Part shown: piece after piece, positions 63,701-64,000 of the stretch
Numbering within the stretch: the stretch's first letter is position 1
How the letters are laid out: every line of letters begins with the position of its first letter
Assembly: GCA_947179485.1 (NCBI GenBank)
Contig: OX359248.1
Location: forward strand, 50,292,386-50,356,385
DNA from: Allacma fusca
Taxonomy: Eukaryota; Arthropoda; Collembola; Symphypleona; Sminthuridae
Direction of reading: 5' to 3'
DNA length: 64,000 bases
Program-made: the position numbers and the translations under genes
Notes under the pieces: generated by a model
What the model was told of the DNA's origin: nothing
Seen by the model: the letters and a program-made list of their open reading frames with translations, nothing else
The model's database searches: none

Positions 63701-64000
63701 ATCAAAGACGACTCTACATTTTGTGGTTGTGCTGGAATCTTTCAATACAGCATGATGAGGCAAATAAAAATACCTATAATCATTCGAGACTGAGTAAACA
63801 TACGTAACCTCCCTCATATGTCCAAGGTCTTGATATTCCTTAATAAAGGATGCATACTGCTGAAACAGTGACGGCTCCTTCTGAAATCTTCGTTCTTGAG
63901 CCCGAAGTCTGAAAATGGCTTGAATTCTAGAGTCTCCAAGAGGACGAACAGCGTTGGATTTAAATGGAAGTCTCACTATGTATCTTCCATCATCAGTCCT
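60785..64000 (-). CDS. pol: BEL/Pao Pol, C-terminal ~1070 aa, runs off the window edge
   Basis: An uninterrupted minus-strand frame from the window edge to TGA at 60785; the true start lies beyond 64000. Order: linker RLPFKSN; reverse transcriptase with VGDIEKMYRQV and YVDD; RNase H with HGFCDAS, LPRLELCGA, WTDST and NPADFASRG; integrase with a zinc-finger-like CHNCMTC, catalytic region VDFCGPF, HSDCGTNF and GLWEAGV; and the C-terminal domain typical of Pao elements (LTPGHFLIGDSL, WSGEYLTRLQQRPKW, KLARVTEIHPGRDGHVRV). The family replicates through RNA and integrates cDNA. All catalytic motifs are intact, so the copy may be young. Gag and protease lie outside the window. Confidence 0.95.
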   Translation of the reverse strand, partial: RTDDGRYIVRLPFKSNAVRPLGDSRIQAIFRLRAQERRFQKEPSLFQQYASFIKEYQDLGHMREVTYVYSVSNDYRYFYLPHHAVLKDSSTTTKCRVVFDGSAKTGSGNSLNDLLMVGPKTQDDIVQLLIRFRTHLVALVGDIEKMYRQVLVHPEDTPYQRILWRENPEEPYRDYELLTVTYGTSCAPYLATRTLNQLAEEEKNRHPIASEVLRKDFYVDDCVSGTSSIPAALHLKSELQELLQRGGFHIRKWASNDPNVISPEGSKDIVSFDFDNQITTLGLQWIPGRDLFTFKVDDMKKKSPTKRNILSEISKIYDPLGWLSPVIVKSKIMLQSLWKIKLDWDEIVPDSAIKEWWGFQSQLKALEKVKIPRCYLNSANQPFEIHGFCDASQAAYAAVVYYRSLEPEVKVTIIAAKSKVAPIKNISLPRLELCGATLLVKLIRVICSSFKTQPQSINCWTDSTIVLAWLASTPGRWSTFVANRVADIQSTVTRTNWNHVRSEENPADFASRGVQPSVLQNLSLWWNGPVWLLESRPLVLNSTDSQPDTHLEERKTVQNLSVIIMDNPVMKRFSNWNLLVRVTGWIFRFYNNFRKRTNLHGPLSTLELNNALCIWVRFVQGNYFSTEIKDLKAGRNLSSKSPLVTLAPFLDQIGVLRVGGRLQAAKISSDRKFPILLPSKNYITEIIVKSEHLRLLHAGPQLLQASISQIFWILRVRDLCKKVCHNCMTCAKVRGKTQNQLMGSLPSLRVNPSRAFLNVGVDFCGPFLMKVLKGRGHKRFKAYVAVFVCFGSRAIHLELVSDLSTNAFMAALRRFTSRRGKPNVIHSDCGTNFVGSNNEMKEFLKLIRSQSHNLEVSRNLSEDGIQWKFNPPGAPHFGGLWEAGVKSVKFHLKRVIGNENLNFEEFLTVLSQVEACLNSRPLCPMSSDPCDLSVLTPGHFLIGDSLMAIPEESITHLPKNRLSRWQLLQHSVQHFWKRWSGEYLTRLQQRPKWWVPKANVLVDSLVLIKDNNLPPLKWKLARVTEIHPGRDGHVRVVSLKTSDGIIQRPISKLSLLPMESPSETDEEINDA

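Overview
The window is a stretch of an arthropod nuclear genome. It is AT-rich, and its clearest host gene is a spliced chemoreceptor of the insect-type gustatory receptor superfamily (5789-7619, minus strand). A second receptor fragment lies at 55529-56179 (minus). Everything else that can be recognised is mobile DNA. The style of the receptors and the mix of transposons would suit a springtail or another non-model hexapod, but that is a guess.

The centre of the window, 9062-37863, is one LTR retrotransposon of 28,802 bp. Its two 577-bp LTRs look identical by eye, and a 4-bp duplication (ATAT) flanks it, so it inserted recently. In order it carries: a tRNA-Val-like primer site; a 3.1-kb leader full of repeats and splice-like signals; a 2188-aa Gag whose capsid and zinc knuckle sit at the extreme C-terminus; a 2398-aa Ty3/gypsy-type Pol with a ~600-aa insertion between RNase H and integrase and a ~620-aa tail; a small ORF resembling a second copy of the integrase GPY/F module; an 1824-aa ORF joining a nuclear-looking RS-rich half to a secretory, glycoprotein-like half; a 336-349-aa ORF; a 243-aa single-pass membrane protein; and a 2.6-kb 3' region with a purine tract. 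The Pol tail is overprinted in another frame by four ATG-started coiled-coil ORFs. Pol/ORF-108 and ORF3/ORF4 are each in the same frame, separated by one TGA. This element is the best candidate for an undescribed system.

Left flank (1-9061): a 516-bp non-autonomous hAT element with an 8-bp duplication, a 27-bp tandem repeat, a Tc1-type element with ~243-bp terminal inverted repeats and a broken transposase, then the receptor gene.

Right flank (37864-64000): a 156-bp hAT MITE; two larger decayed hAT elements with perfect 8-bp duplications (42837-43802 and 44059-45766); a ~7.2-kb CACTA (EnSpm-like) element at about 46765-53930 with a decayed transposase on the minus strand, a spliced BEN-domain-like gene running the other way, and a pogo/Tigger-type element nested in the transposase; a family of TTCGAA-rich repeats; a 220-bp Harbinger-type MITE; the 5' end of a zf-MYM-type hAT element; and a BEL/Pao retrotransposon on the minus strand whose pol ORF runs off the right edge.
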